Source of the DNA: Echinometra lucunter | Lineage: Eukaryota > Echinodermata > Echinoidea > Camarodonta > Echinometridae | Reading direction: 5' to 3' | DNA: 64,000 nt | NCBI GenBank assembly: GCA_029962745.1 | Contig: CM057156.1 | Span: 29,634,647 to 29,698,646 of the forward strand | Shown: piece after piece, positions 13,853 through 28,517 of the stretch | How positions within the stretch are numbered: the stretch's first letter is position 1 | Layout of the letters: each line of letters begins with the position of its first letter | Made by a program: the position numbers and the translations under genes | The notes under the pieces: model-generated | Told to the model about the DNA's origin: nothing | Seen by the model: the letters and a program-made list of their open reading frames with translations, nothing else | Database searches by the model: none

Positions 13853-14435
13853 GACGTAAATCCTGGGGGATGGGGGATATATCCCCACTTTTTTGAGAGG
13901 GGGGATGGCGTAGACAAATATCCCCCCTCCCTCACTTTTTAAGGAAGAAATGATATTTGAATTAATTGTTAATAAAATTTTTAATAATCTGTCATAAACA
14001 ACCATCATATGTTAGATTTTCTATTTGAAAATGCGATTTAAAACCAGAAAAGCGCTTATTTTTGGCTCGCTTGCTTCGCTCGCTCATCATATTTTAGATT
14101 GTTTTTTTGAAAATGCGATGGAAAACCAGAAGAGGGGTTATTTTTGGCTCGCTCGCTCATCATATTATAGAATTTCTATTTGAAAATGTGATTGAAAACC
14201 AAAAAAAGTGGTAATTTTTTATTCGCTCGCTCGCAAGATAAAAATTAAAATGTGTGTAAGGGGGTCTGTGCAGGTGGGTGAGGGCGTGTGTTTATACTTA
14301 AGTGTGATTTCGACAGAAAAAAATCGGCAAAAAGGTGCGTGTGTGTGTATCTGTATACGAAATTGATCCTCGATTTCTCGTGAACGGCAAATCATCCCCC
14401 CCCCCCAGGTGTAAGAACCTGTCTACGCCACTGGT
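13853..14435. repeat. Interspersed repeat with three internal 73-82 bp units
   Basis: The element opens with a G/C-rich patch (gggggatgggggatatatcc) and ends in gtctacgccactgg. Between them lie three imperfect tandem units starting near 14003, 14085 and 14158. Each reads catcat, then a T-rich stretch, gaaaatgcgat, aaaaccag and cgctcgct. This composition is typical of middle-repetitive DNA. The family is not identified. Confidence 0.5.
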
Positions 14436-14632
14436 AACAAGAAATCTGACAGTGAAACTATGTTTAACCATCATATTATGTATCAATTCATGACTACCCA
14501 CCCCACAAGAATGAATGCGAGAGATAACAATAATGAGAGATAATTCTGGCACCCCCGCCACTCCCCCTAGCTCCACCCCTAAAAGCTTACAAACTCCCCA
14601 TTCCCCTTCCATCCCCGCCCCTCCCCCGAGCC

Positions 14633-14633
<1 letters not shown>

Positions 14634-14672
<39 letters not shown>
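14634..14672. repeat. Run of 39 cytosines upstream of SMG5
   Basis: An uninterrupted C tract ends 123 bp before the SMG5 start codon. It could form a G-quadruplex or i-motif, and its length in the assembly is uncertain. Confidence 0.9.
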
Positions 14673-14673
<1 letters not shown>

Positions 14674-14795
14674 CGCGCTCCCAGGCCAGATGATCGAGGA
14701 GCCGGAGGACCATGCATGCGACACGTCCACATGCACATAAAGCGGGTACGTACTAGTATGTACGTGCTGTTGTTTGCCGTTTCATTGAATTGAAG

Positions 14796-14893
14796 ATGGT
14801 GAAGATCGGAGATGCATCGGAAGATGGAAATGATAGTCGAATTTCGTTTAAGTCTGACGTTGAACGTCTCCAGCAGACACGGCGTGTTTACCG
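14796..14893 (+). CDS. SMG5: SMG5 exon 1 (start codon)
   Basis: The ATG at 14796 opens MVKIGDASEDGN and the exon ends QQTRRVY at the donor gtaaaa, phase 2. The fit of QTRRVYR to the TKRLYRAV of vertebrate SMG5 supports this start. An upstream noncoding exon cannot be excluded. Confidence 0.85.
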
Positions 14894-17800
14894 GTAAAAA
14901 TGTAGATAATTGAATTTTTTCTTTAATGCGGGATTAACGTTATTTCATGGCTTTTTATGTAATGACGTTGTAAGTTGCGAGCTCTAGCTCTGAACGGACA
15001 CTCACAGTTGCCTGCACGGGGAGCTCCCCCGTACTACGAACTTGGCGCTGGGCACTGGTCGCCGCTTAATCTACGGGCACATTCAAGACGAGACTTATTT
15101 AACTTAGATGATTTAGAGTTGAAGTTATATTTGATACAGTAGTGCTTTATAAATTATTCTTTATTAATTATAGAGGCTTTGTATTATGGAAGGGATGCAC
15201 AATTATGATTTATTGCTATAAATATTGGTTAACTTGAATTTAAACTTGTAACAGTCTCAGTCGCCACACAAATTAGTGTATATGTGGGACTGTGTATTGA
15301 AATCCGGTAATGGTATTCACAGGCCCCCAGCCAGGTACACAAATTTTTGTGGTGTTAGTGAATGAAATATTCTCTGATCGTCATCATCATCATCATCATC
15401 ATCACCTGTGCACGAGTGTAGTTAGGATGTCCTGTACATCTCCCAGTCGTATCACTTGGTACATAGACCTAGGCCTAGTAAAATTCACATTGTCATTGTT
15501 TTACTTTTGTATTCATGTTTTATTAAAAACCAGAAATAGAAACATAAAACACAAAAATAACAAACCAATATAAACATAATGCGTTAAATGCAATAACATG
15601 TACGTGTATCATAATGAATAGGGTCACAATCTATTTACAAAAAAAAAAAAAAAAGGAAAATGGGTTATTCATAGGGTTTCAATTACAGTTTCAATTAGAT
15701 TTTCAAATCAAAAGACCATTTTTTTAAAATGTACCAGTAAGCATATTTTGTCAATCTTTTGTGCAATGTTATACTTAATATTCTTTTTAAATTTCAATAA
15801 AGCCTTAAAAGCTTCAAAATCTAACTCAGACTTTTTAAAATTACATCGAACGACATAAAATTTTAGACATAAGAATATAAAATTGATATATGATCAAGGC
15901 AACTGCCTGTATCAACTCCAAATACATAGTTAAAGCCTGAGTAAACAGTGAACTGACCTAAACATTTATCAATGGCATCAGTAACTTTGTTCCATAGATA
16001 TTTAACCTTTTCACAATCACAGAACAAGTGCTTCAATGTCTCAGGATTTTTTTTACAAAAATGTGCACAATGGCAAGTCAGATCTTTCTACCTGAACAAG
16101 AATGAATTCAAAGCAAAAACATTATGAAATTCACATTGTTTTGAGATTACATTTCAAAACCATTGGTAGTGTTCAGGGAACATAAATTCAAAAATATTTT
16201 AATTTTCCTTCATTTATTGTTTTTATTAAAGCCAACTGCAACATGTGTAATGCACCCTCTCTCTCTGTGGAAATGGAAAATATATATTTGTTTTACTTTT
16301 TAATGCATTATTTTTTTGTTTCCATCATGGCTTAGGAGAGCAAAGTCCTATTACCTTAAAAATTGTATGGAAAAAAGTGTATTTGGTGAGCTTGTTGAAA
16401 CTTATTTATGGTATCCTTTTTCTCATCCTACGTCTGGACTTTGTGCAGTTTTGAACTGCACAAATTTCTTCTGAAAACAAAAAGAAGAGACAGAGGCCTT
16501 GCCTAAGGGATGATGTTCAAGGAGGTTAAACTCATGGAAGGGGAGGGGGTAATTTTTTTAGAAAACACCCCAAAAAACTTGGCAAGGGTGTGATTTGAAC
16601 AATGGATAAAATTTGTATCTACATGTACAGTATTATATATTCTCACTGCCCTCTCCCCTCTGGAATTGTTTTTTTTTATTTATGTTACAATGTAGTGAAA
16701 CCATGACCATGTTTAAAACTGTAGAGCATGTACAGGGTTCTCACTAGAAAAAAATCCACACATGGTTCCCCCTGTGTGCAAAGCACGTAATTTTTGGAAG
16801 TTTTATGGGATAACACCTAAAGTTAGGTGTGGCAGCAGTATATGCTATAGCAAAAGGATGAAAAATACTTCTTGGTAAGCAGGAGTTGTCTACTAATGGC
16901 ATAAAAGTGAAAATACATTGCCAAAAAGCAAAGCAATCTGTGGCATCTATCATTATTGTTAGGAATATATACTCCAATATTTTTTTACCCTTGTTGCCAC
17001 GCATGGTGCAGCAATTTCACACATGGTTCTTCCTTGTCTGAAATCCTTTACGCATGGTATTGGAACCATGGGTGTTCTGTACTGGTGAGAACCATGAGCA
17101 TGTATAGGATCTTCTATTCATATGTTTCCTTTCTTTATAGATCTGCTCAAGACTTGACACATAAGCTTGAGTCCACTTTCAGGCACAAGCAAGCCTACCG
17201 AGTGGTCTTTGAGAAAGATGCCATTGAAATGCGCATGAGGTGAGTTACTCTAAGAATTTCTAGACTGAGGCAGTGAGGCATGAGGTTGCTTTCTTTACGT
17301 TTGTTGATTCATGAGCTGAAAAGGCATTAACCCATATTATTTACACAGAGTTAACTCCCTTTTACTTGCACCCAGCCATGCAGGAGGGAAATAAAATCAT
17401 CTCCCGAATTTCCTGTTAGCATATATTTAAATCATCAGTCCTATAAGTAGCACATACATGTATCGGTATATACCCATGTAACATTTTGTTTCAGTAACAG
17501 TGTTACTCAAATTTACCCAAAAGCATGTTTAGAGTTTGCTTTGAAGAAGTTGTTAATGTCTTGTAACATTGAATTTTACTGCTTCTTGTTATTTTTAAGA
17601 TTTCTCTGTTAGTAGAACAAAAAATTACTGATGGGTTAAAATTTTAGAAAGTACACATGGACTGAAAATCCAGATTTATGTGAGTTTGTCTGTAAATTGT
17701 TATTTCTTTTATAGATTACGTGACCTATGTGAACGTTTGATGATGCTTCATCCTATTGACTTTGGAAGGAAAGCAGAGGAAATCCTTTGGTGGAAAGTTT

Positions 17801-20800
17801 ATTACAATGTTATCACTTTGGCAAAGAAGAGTAAAAAGGTAAGCTGTGAATTAAAAAGAAAGAATTGCTCAACAAAAGAAAAGGGGCAAGTACACATAAT
17901 ACCACCATTCAATAAATGATGATAATATTTGATGATTTTCTTAAAATGTGACCCCACCTCCCCCCCCCCCCCCCCGAAAAAAATATCAAAAGGATAAACA
18001 CCCTAGAATGACTATGAGCTTGTTTCCCTTGAAATGAATTTACATTATATCTAAACTATTACCTGTAAAGTAGAATTGAGCTCTCAAAGAAAGAAAGCCT
18101 GTGTAAAAACAAAAATATCAGAGAAATCAGACCAAGAGGTACAAATTTATCTGTACAAATTTTTCAAAGTCGGGATCACTAAAGGTGCTTTCACACATGA
18201 TGCGACAGTGTGGTATCACACTGTGGGGCCACACTTTTTTGTGTACAAACCTATGGGGTATAGGGCGACAAAAAAATGTTGCCGAGGCAGGACACACTTT
18301 TTTTTTGCTGCCTAGATACACAAAAAATGCGCACCAATCAAATTTCTAAAAAGTTAGCGCAAAAATTGTTGCCATGAGATTGCTTGCGCAAGTTTTGACA
18401 ATATGCTTGTTGACGCGTTAATGCGCGTTCATTAGCATATGTGGTGACACAAAGTCCCACCATGTGTGAAGACGAAACAGTGTGGTGCCACAGTGTGGTA
18501 CCACACTGTCGCATCATGTGTGAAAGCACCTTAATCGAGTCCGAAATTTTTCATTAGTAGCACTTTGATTTGTGTGTAATTTCTTTCAATTAGAATTATC
18601 TTTCTTTTTTGTATGATACGTTATTCCAAACGTTCTGTTTCCCCTGTTTGATGTTAAAGTCAAGACTTTTTTTTTCCATAGTACGATATGAAGGGTTAAT
18701 TCTGCTTTCATTTCAACTGGGTTTGACTTTCCATACAGTACATACGCAGTGGCTCATCTCTTGAGTGCGCCTATCGGACACACCTCCTAGCAGCTACTGG
18801 GTTCTATCATCACCTTTTGATGAGACTACAATGGGAGTATGGCTTGCAGGACAACCATGTCATGGATTTCATCAGCTATCCAGATCAGGACCAGGTCAAA
18901 GGTCAGTCAGGGGTTATTCAGGGCCCATGCTGTCTGATTATATAGAGGGGAGTTCCCTTGCAGTCACAAAGTGCTTGACAGTTTGCTTGACAAGTTGTAT
19001 GATCACCACTTAAACCATGGTAAATTATTAAGAAAGATGAGTTGAGCCAATAAAACATATACTGTAGCTTTCTACACTCTGTGTGACAAAATATGTGGGT
19101 CTTCATAAGTTTCCTACATTGGTACATAGATGTGGTTGAGTTCAGGATGGTGGGTAGCATGTTACAAAACCTGTCAGCAACTGAGGGGAAGTCAATGCCT
19201 TGATTAACTGGTCAAATTTTACTCCTTGCCCATTTCATTCGTATACATCCATTCATCATACTGCCACCCAGTTCTCTATTACTTTACCCTGTTCATTTCT
19301 TATTAGTATGTGTGGTAATCTTGAAGTATTGAAATAATATGAAGTACATGTATACCGTAATAAGAATTCTGCATGATGGTAGAAAGTAAAAGTTGGGGGG
19401 GTTTTGGCAGACCAGAATTCGTTCCAGTGTAGACTTCAGTTTTTCCTTGGATATCGAATTCTGTTGCATTTGGTTAAAGAAAATCCTTGTCTGACTCATA
19501 GTAACGAAATGGAGTTATCCCCACAGGTCCATCCATGGACACAGCATCCATGCCATTTGGGCCTGCCAGGTGGCTCACTATGTTGTTATTGGAATGGTAG
19601 TGGTGGTATGCAACATGCTTTAATAGTATGTCTGCCTTCATTTGCAACACTCAAGACTTCATTCAAAATCAACCCCACTACCCCCATGTAGATCTAGCTA
19701 TGACATTGATCTGATGCAAAATGTGAATCACATCTTTGGCCCCTTGCCAAGTTCCATTAGGTACTCTGACATCTCCAAGGTATGTGAGCTTGACATCCAA
19801 TCACCCCAAACCTCATGTCATGTGAAGTACCATCAATGGATGATGTTACGAGCAGTGCCCTGGGTTGAATATATTAACCTGTTGAACACCGAGTGTGAGA
19901 TAACTCAGACTGAGTTCTATGACAAATGCATGTTATGCTGAAATCAAATTGTGCTCAATGGGTTAAATCTCCTCTTATGCCCTAGAAAAATAAGTAGCTG
20001 CCTACATGTAGATCAAGGTCATTATTCTGCAAACACTTAGCATGGATAGGTTGTTACCACAAGCTATTTTTCCATATTTCTGTTACCTCCCAGTCTTAGC
20101 AACTTAGCAGAAACTAACTATAGGCTATGTCGGTAAATGTAAACACGTTGAGAATTAGATTTCTTGGCCATAGTTTCTCAATATTTTGTTAACACTGTGA
20201 GTGAAAAGTCTGTTGGCTGATATTCAACGTTTTGAAAGCCCCCACTACTTCTGAAAACTGATATCTAGGACTCGTGGACCTTGGGCATCAAATGCCAAGA
20301 TGCAGACAAGAAGTGATAAACAAGATATTCATATCCTGAAGACTTCCTTAACAGGACATAATAAGAAGGATGTCTAGCACTAGGGTCTACAGTGTTCTAT
20401 ACATTTGCCATAGTGTTGTTTGTTTGTTTTTTAATCTTTTTTTTTATTCAAAGATCATGCATGTATCTGTATTTTGTGAGTATGATTTGTGTATGTGAAA
20501 GCTGCTATATTTTTTATAATTAGAATCTCTGTGAGGTCATCAATGCATATCCACTGAATTTTATTTAACCTGGGACGTATGTAATCAGTTGCGCAAGGGT
20601 TTATCATCATATCTTAGGCTTTTATGGTAAGCTTCATTGGTCGTCTTTCAGTGCAATTATCAAGCCTTTAAGTGCATCCTACCATCCTCCAATAATTCTC
20701 AAGAACTATCTTTCTCTTTTTTCTCCTCAGAGACATGTATGGATGCCAACAAACCAGAAGCTAAAGACTGGGCACAGAAAGCTTGTCATCGATGCCTTAT

Positions 20801-22209
20801 CTACTTGGGAGATTTAGGTAAATCATGAAATTTTATTATCCTCATCCTCAGAAGCCCATTTACTTTGACACTTTTATTTTTTTCATAGATTGACAAATTG
20901 AATGAAAATTGACTGAAAGCTGTAGGTCAATGTATGTGTACCTTCCTTTGGGGAATCCATTAGAAGAAATCATTGAACAATAATAATACCAAAATCGGAG
21001 CTGCAATGCCTACATGTATAGCTCGATAATTTATTTCATGTACAATAAAAGAGCAATGTAAATGAAATGCCTCGCTCAGTGACTAAAGTGTTGTGCAAGG
21101 TATCAAACCCCTGATTCTCGTGTTTAAAGCACTCAACTATGAAACATCCTGAGCTGCAATGCTGTACAGACATGTGTAAAACATTTATTTTTAGATGTTC
21201 GGAAGACTGACATTTCATGTTAAAAGTTAACAGGTCTGAAGCATTTGCCATCAAAGGAATGGATAATGACTCTAATAGGGTATTCATTTCTACCGGTACT
21301 CCACCTATGCATGTACATCATACAGCAAGGTATAGACAGGATTTTGAAGGTCCTAGCAGTTGTCTCCTAGCTCAGCGCTTCTACCACCAGGCCCTCGTGT
21401 TGAACCCTGCCATGGGCATGCCTCACAATCAGCTAGGTACACTGGCTGGAACCCGATACCAGGGTCTTGATGCTGCCTATCACTACTTGAGATGGTGAGT
21501 CTTGTTATTAGGGAAGTTTAAGGTGAGATAGAATGGATAGAGAGAGAGGAGGGAAGGTGGGTGAAGGAGTGAATGAAGAGAGGGAGAGAGAGATATAGAA
21601 AGCCCTATAGAAAGCCCTGGTGTTGAACCCTGCCATGGGCATGCCTCACAATCATCTAGGTACACTGACTGGAACACGCTACTAGAGGCTTGATGCAGCC
21701 TATCACTACTTGAGATGATGAGTCAGTTATTAGGGAGGCTTATAGGGAGAGAGAAAATGAGAGAGAAAAAAGAGGTAGGAAGGATAGAGAGGGGGGAGGG
21801 AAGGAGGGAGCGAGGGAAGGTGAAGGAGTGAAGGAGAGATAAAGAAAGCCCTCATGTTGAATCCAGCCTTTGGCATGCCTGACAATCATCTGGGTACGCT
21901 GGCTGGAACACGCTACCAGGGGCTTGATGCTGCCTATCACTACTTGAGATGATGAGTCTGTTATTAGGGAGGTTTGACGTGAGATAGAATGGATAGAGAG
22001 AGAGAGAGGAGGGAAGGTGGGTGAAGGAGTGAAGGAAGAGATGGAAAGAGAGAGATATAGAAAGCCCTTGTCTTGAATCTTTCATAGGCATGCCTCACAA
22101 TCAGCTAGGTATGCTGGCTGGAACACGCTACCAATGGCTTGATGAAGCCCATCACTACCTTAGATGGTGAGTCTGTTATTGGTTTAAGGAGAGATAGAAT
22201 GAGAGATAG

Positions 22210-22245
<36 letters not shown>

Positions 22246-22536
22246 CTAATGTTGAACCCTGCCATGGGCATGCCTCACAATCAGCTAGGTATGCTGGCTG
22301 GAACATGCTACCAGGGGCTTGATGCAGTCTATCACTACCTGGGAGGGTGAGTCTATTATTAGAGAGTTTATAAGGAGAGAGAAAGAGAGAGAGAGAGAGA
22401 TGGAAGAGCAGAAATAACATTTGGATTTTTAATGTGTCTACAAGAAATATTTAGTTGAATCAGTTCAGTTCATACTGATGTATACATATTTAAGAAATTG
22501 ATGTTTTCTTCCATTCCTTGTATACACACAGTTTTG

Positions 22537-22569
<33 letters not shown>

Positions 22570-25500
22570 CATCATCATCATTTTTATTATTATTATTATT
22601 GTTATTATTATTTTATTTGGCAATTCAAGAGAAGGAAATCAAGAAGCAATTCAAAGAAAAATGAATAGTTAATGCTGACCATACATGCCTGGGCTGTCTG
22701 GGAAAGGAAAAAGTAAAATTAATTACTGTAGCCCGCAGGCTATCCACCCCGACCTAGACATGCATTGCAGCATCCATAAGAACAACTAACATAAAATCAT
22801 GAATATGGGTATGAATATGAAAAGGAAGAAACATTTGGTATACCATTGTTGTGAATTTATATGATTTTTTTTTCTCTCTCTCTTTTACATAGCTGGTTAT
22901 CTGACCTGAGGTTTGATGGTGCTATTGCCAATTTAGAGAAGGTATTTGAGAGAAATCAGAAGAGGTATCATGAGTTGCCTTCAAGTCCAAGCCCAGATCT
23001 TCCACCTGAATTACAGAGGTAAGAAAATTGGTGAATTGGCAGACATACATGTACATGTAGATAACTTTAGAGTGATGCCAATTTGGAGAAAGTTTTGACA
23101 ATAACTATTTGAAATAAGTATAATTAATGGTACATGTCCTAAGATATTAGGCTTCATCTGAAAGTTAATACAGAGTGCAGGTGATACAGAACATTATGTA
23201 AGGACTGCAAGAAAGGATTTTACAATGAATGAATGAATGAGGACAACAGATCCGACAGAATTTTTATCATTATGAGAAATCGTGTTTTCCCCATTCCAAA
23301 AACTGATTTTAGCTAGAATTTAGAGTCTGCACAGCCTTTTCTCATTTTGGGGGATAGAAATTCCATTGTAGAATAGAGAAAAGTTGTGCACATCCTTAAA
23401 AGTGCCTTCAAAGGATGTCTTATTTATGAGTATCTGCTTAGCCCATTTTGAAGTAATTTTTATTTTGATGGTTATTTTCTCCTCTTGCCACCCCCTCCCA
23501 TTTTCTCTGTAATACAGGCCACGTGACATCAAGCAATTCCTGATTCGCTTCCTCTACCTGCAAGAAATGTTCCAACCAAGCAACAAGACATCCACTGACA
23601 CCTTGCCATCACTATGTCAGGAGGTGCTGCAGGGCTTCCACCAATGCATGCTTCATGGGGCTGTACCTCATGCAAGGCATGGAGATGAGGAGGGGAGAGA
23701 AAGCTACCTGTCCAGTGACATTGTTTTCAAATTGGTGGTGTTGACCCTGATGAGCACTTACAGACTACAAAAAGCAGGTGAGAATTTATGCATTCTCTAG
23801 CATCAAGTCATGGAAGTGGGCCTTGGGGAAAGGATTGATGTGAATTCATATTTGTATTATGACTTTGTGGATACTGGCGCTATAGAAGACTTCATTATTA
23901 TCATTATTATTGTTATTGTTGTTGTTGTTGCTGTATATGGCATCACCTGTGCAATGGAGGGTAAAAGCAAACTGAATTACTGTAACTCTTGGGTTTCTCC
24001 TCCCAGTAGTGAGGCTATAGCCCTTAGAACATGTATGCATTCAAATATATTATTGTGAGGATGGGCACTTAATAGCAAAAGTTAACATGTTTTTATGTAT
24101 GGCTGTTGAATGTATGTAATTTCTGGTATTCTCTTACTTCTGATATGTTTTAATTCTGTATCTAACTATTAACTAGTTTGATGGGCCTCACTTGAAACCC
24201 TGTCTCCAAAATGATGCCAAAAGAGAAAGGCATAGTAGTCTGAAGATCACTGACAGACTTTTGATTTGACCATGACATGAACAAAACATTCAATATTTTA
24301 TCTTTCTCCCTCTTTGGATCGTCGGAATGAGGCATTTTTGTACAATATACCTTTCAAAATCACTTCATTGCAGTGAAAGGGTCTGCATCAGTCAGTGATC
24401 ATTTTTACAACTTCTATTTCATAGAGTGATGTTTTCCTTTCAGGTTCCAAACAGACCTCAACAGCTGTTGTGTTTACATTGGCTCTGTTCTCATACACAC
24501 TCAACCACCTCTGTGAGAAACTGAACAATGCTGTCTACAGGAAGATATATCCCGACCAAACTACTGCAGCCTTTAACAAAGGTACATATAGTTCCATCAG
24601 TTCTGTACTTTTAAAGGCATTGGCTAACATTGTTATGATTTTAAAAAAATCTTGTTTTGTTACTTGAAAATGAGATAAACATAAGGGTTATAGTGTAAAA
24701 ATACCAGTCTGAAAGCTTCAAAGTATAATATCCACAGGAAGTATTTTTAAATATTAAAAATGTGAGTCAATGTTTGAAAAATATGCGAAGGTCGGTTGCC
24801 CAGAATAGACATAAGGAGTGCGCATGCGCGTATGACTCACCTTACCGTACTGTGTGTATTGGCGTATCACGCTGCGGGAGGCATATAACGGCATTTTCAA
24901 ATTCAAGCAAAGTGGTCCTCTTAGTGATTGTCTCGTGAGACGAAGGATAATAAAATCGCCGTTTGCGTCTAACTTACACTTTTTTCATTTCAAATTATGG
25001 TTGGTTTCAGGGTTTTTTTAGTACAAATACAAGTAATCATACACATGTTTCATCTTAGTTTGAGAATTTTTTAAATCAGCTACTCACAAAGTTAGCCAAT
25101 GCCTTTAAGTTTGAGAGTATAGGAACAGGTAAATGTATCTAAATCTAAATTGGGTTGTTTTGTTGTTGTTGGGGTCATAAACTGTAACCCACTCCTCGTT
25201 GAAAATAATTGTCGCATCAGCACAGGAATGCCCTAACACGATGAGAAACGCTTCATTATTTTTTCAAATTCTTTACAGAAGGAAGGTACATGTAATAATA
25301 ATGCCAAAACAGTAGTCAGCGTGTAGTACCTGGACCTTTATTACAAGAGCTTTACAATGAGTCATATTCGTAAGGACTTTTCTGTGTACAATACATTTAG
25401 GGCCTTTTTGAGCTGATACGACATGTTCAGTAATTGCAATTGCCAGAGAGTTCAAGAGAGATTGGTGAGACTGATGCTCGGGAAAACACAGTTTTTTATC

Positions 25501-28469
25501 ATTGTTGGTTCGTTTTTGTGTAGCGCAGAGTATTCGCTTAGCTTTCATTATTTTGTGATCAAAATATTCAGGGAAGTTTTTCCCTGTTGATATCACACTG
25601 TCATTGGAACTGATACATCATAGATAGATCGTATGCCCAAAGAACACGGTCGTTAAGACCTCCTTTCCTCATCAAATGGCATGTTTGTGTAGTCATATGC
25701 TCTCTCTTCCTTGCTTGCTTTTTCCTGTAAAGCCCAAGATTCTGATATATCGACCGACGGCCGAGCCAGTCCAGCCAACACCATAACCCCTGTCCTGAGC
25801 CAGGACGTTGACAGCGAGGGCACCGTCAAACCAGCCAAGAAGAAACAGCAGAAGAAGAAACCAAAGACGGTCCTGAAGGCCATGAGACGTCGGCGCAAGA
25901 GGGCAGGGATGGGAGCCCACACCAGTGAGGAGTCCGATCTGAGTGAAGGAGAGCCTGGGGAGGATGACCACTCTAATGGAAGCTCAGGAGAGTCTGGAGA
26001 AGAGAGGATGCTGGCTGCGGAATCGGATAGTGACTATTTCATGGATAGTCAGGAGTTGGAGCTGGATGGGGAAGATTCTACAGAGAGGCAGAGCGTGCAT
26101 GAGGTACCTTGTCAGTACACTTAGATAATCAAATTATTATTTTCAACCTTCTTGTACTGTCCTATGTGTTCTTCTTTGTATGTACTTTGATTTTTTTATT
26201 TAATGATATTGATAATAATATATTTTCTCCTTCTGTCAGGTAATATTTTTTTTAGTTTTATGGTTTGTTGGTGGATAGATACATAGCATGTACTCAACAA
26301 CACTCTCTGACAACTTTATGAGTCGTGTAATTCTCCAGGTTTACTGTAGTGGTGTGGAGTTTCACACCTCTACAGTAACCTTGCAAGTCCTCAAAAACTT
26401 ACCAACACTGCAACAACTCAGTGACTTCATGATCCTAGAAGAAATTCACTTAAAGTTTTTGTTTTAATAGCACAAAAACAACTTTACAGTAACATTTCAG
26501 CACTCCGTTACCACTCAAGAGCACAATACACTGTCACACATGCTGTGTAATAATTCATTACTCTCCAAGGATATCTGCAACAAATCTTCAACAGCTCTGC
26601 AATAACTGTACAATGTGCACATACAGCTGAATGAAATAACAACCTGTCATTTTAATGTACCATGCATTTATGTCATCTCTTTATCTCCATCATCCTGCAG
26701 GATTCTCAGACCCCACCCCCTGGTGCAGGTGATGAGGCCAACCTGTCCATTATGAGTGATATCTTAGTGGAAGACATGTCTTCCCAGCTGATCACCCCTC
26801 CTACTGGCCCCACCCACACCCCTCCTGGTAGGCGCAACATCCGCCTGGCACCAAGCTTTGATGCCTACACCAAGGAGACATCCTCTCCAAAGGCCAAGGA
26901 GGAGGGCAAGGAGACCAGAGATAGGAAGGGGGATTCCCCAGCAGGTTCTACACAGACTACTCCAAGTAAAGGTATGGCATGTTTAAGTTAAGGTTGCTTT
27001 TGTGAAGTCTTAGAGAGTTGTCTGACTATACACCACATTGACTTGACACATTCGCAAATTGTAAGTTGCCGTAGTTATAGTGATTCAAACGTTTTAAAAG
27101 ATAGTAAATTTCCTATTTATTTATGCGATTTCATTCAAATTTTCTGGTTTGTTACTCTCATTTTTGTGCTTTGCTTCTTAAGAATCTTTCGATTCGATTT
27201 CCATTTAAAAATGTTGCATAGCCTGCAGAAATAGACAATAATGCTAATACACCAATTTTAAGTGCATGATGCTTTCACTGTGCTCTGCTACTGAATTGCA
27301 AATTGAGAATTAATAAATAAAAACAATTTAAAGCAGACAAAAAGATATTAATGTTGACATGATCAATTTCTTCTTCTTGTATACAGGAAACAAAGACCCA
27401 AGTGTTGTAAATGTATCAAGTGCATCGGCCAGCCCCTCTGAGCAAGTGACCAATCAGATCCCTCTCCCACTCATGATGGAGATTTTAACAAACGAGGGCC
27501 TCCTACCTGTCATTAAGATCCTCACCGATTGGCTAAGGACAAATGAAGACTTCATTATCAAGACGGCTCAGGTATGCAGAGATTTGGGGATTATCACCAT
27601 GATCAGAAATTCACTAAATCAAGGATATGGGACCATACACAAATCTAGCATAACTATTCAGACTGAACTTTTCAGGAATTTCTTGTCATATTTCCTTTTT
27701 CTTTATTTGTTCTTTTGTCAGAGTTCTCAACCACTTTGGGCGAGGCTAGCTAGTCTTCTCAACATGTGCCCTCATGAGAAGTCAGTTGTCAATCAAGGTA
27801 AGTGTGCCCACAAGCCCTTTAGGGCCCTGTTTATTTCCTAATTCGCAACTCAAACGTGAATAGATTATTTTCAATTCCACCTCCCTACCCTGTAGCATAA
27901 CCTGCAAAAGGACATTAAAATATATATTATAAAACATACCTGTATCCTGGGGAGCACCAAGCTTCAACGGCAAGACAAAGCTATAGCATAGCTCCCCCAT
28001 GTCAGTCAACTTGTTATCAATAACAAGTTGCAGTAACTGTTATAAGCTACTGAAATCGTTGCATCTGATTGGCTTAGAGCAAATTTGTCATAGAAATGTG
28101 TCGGTTGTGACTGATAACAAGTTTTATGAAATGGGGCTTGGTATTACCTTGTTTTGTGGCTCTTGTTGGAAGTGTACCAATCACGTGATAAACATCATTT
28201 GTGTATCACTAGTACATGTGTAATAAACTCCAGAAAAACTTTACCTGCCATTCCAGGGATTAGCGGTTGGGCAGTTTGAAGAAAATTAGGGATAACATAA
28301 GATCCTACTACCAGGGTGTTTGAAAAATCCCACTGCTATTTCATTCTGTAATTGTCCTTCATATCTGCATGTGTGGATATGTTGACTAGTCTAACTCACC
28401 AGACGCTTTTATGTTAATTGAGAGTATATTTGAACTCACAGTTTTCTCATAGGAATTACCAGGTCAAAG

Positions 28470-28517
<48 letters not shown>

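Larger units (their letters stand above)
10677..14795. other. GPCR 3' UTR and intergenic DNA up to SMG5
   Basis: No gene was recognised here beyond the likely GPCR 3' UTR. The stretch holds CA repeats near 11959, a GA-rich microsatellite (12180-12350), an ATT/ATA microsatellite (13330-13600), an interspersed repeat (13853-14435) and a 39-C run (14634-14672). The SMG5 promoter and 5' UTR should lie in the last few hundred bases, but I see no clear TATA box. Confidence 0.6.

Noticed and set aside
14298..14738. Gly-rich minus-strand and Pro-rich plus-strand frames upstream of SMG5
   Set aside because: They are produced by the 39-C run.
19642..19941. 99-codon frame in SMG5 intron 4
   Set aside because: It looks slightly protein-like but has no recognised homology, overlaps a short inverted repeat and would break SMG5 phase if spliced in.
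22243..22347. Copy 4 of SMG5 exon 6 as a functional alternative exon
   Set aside because: The frame and donor are intact, but (GA)n precedes it with no pyrimidine tract or acceptor.
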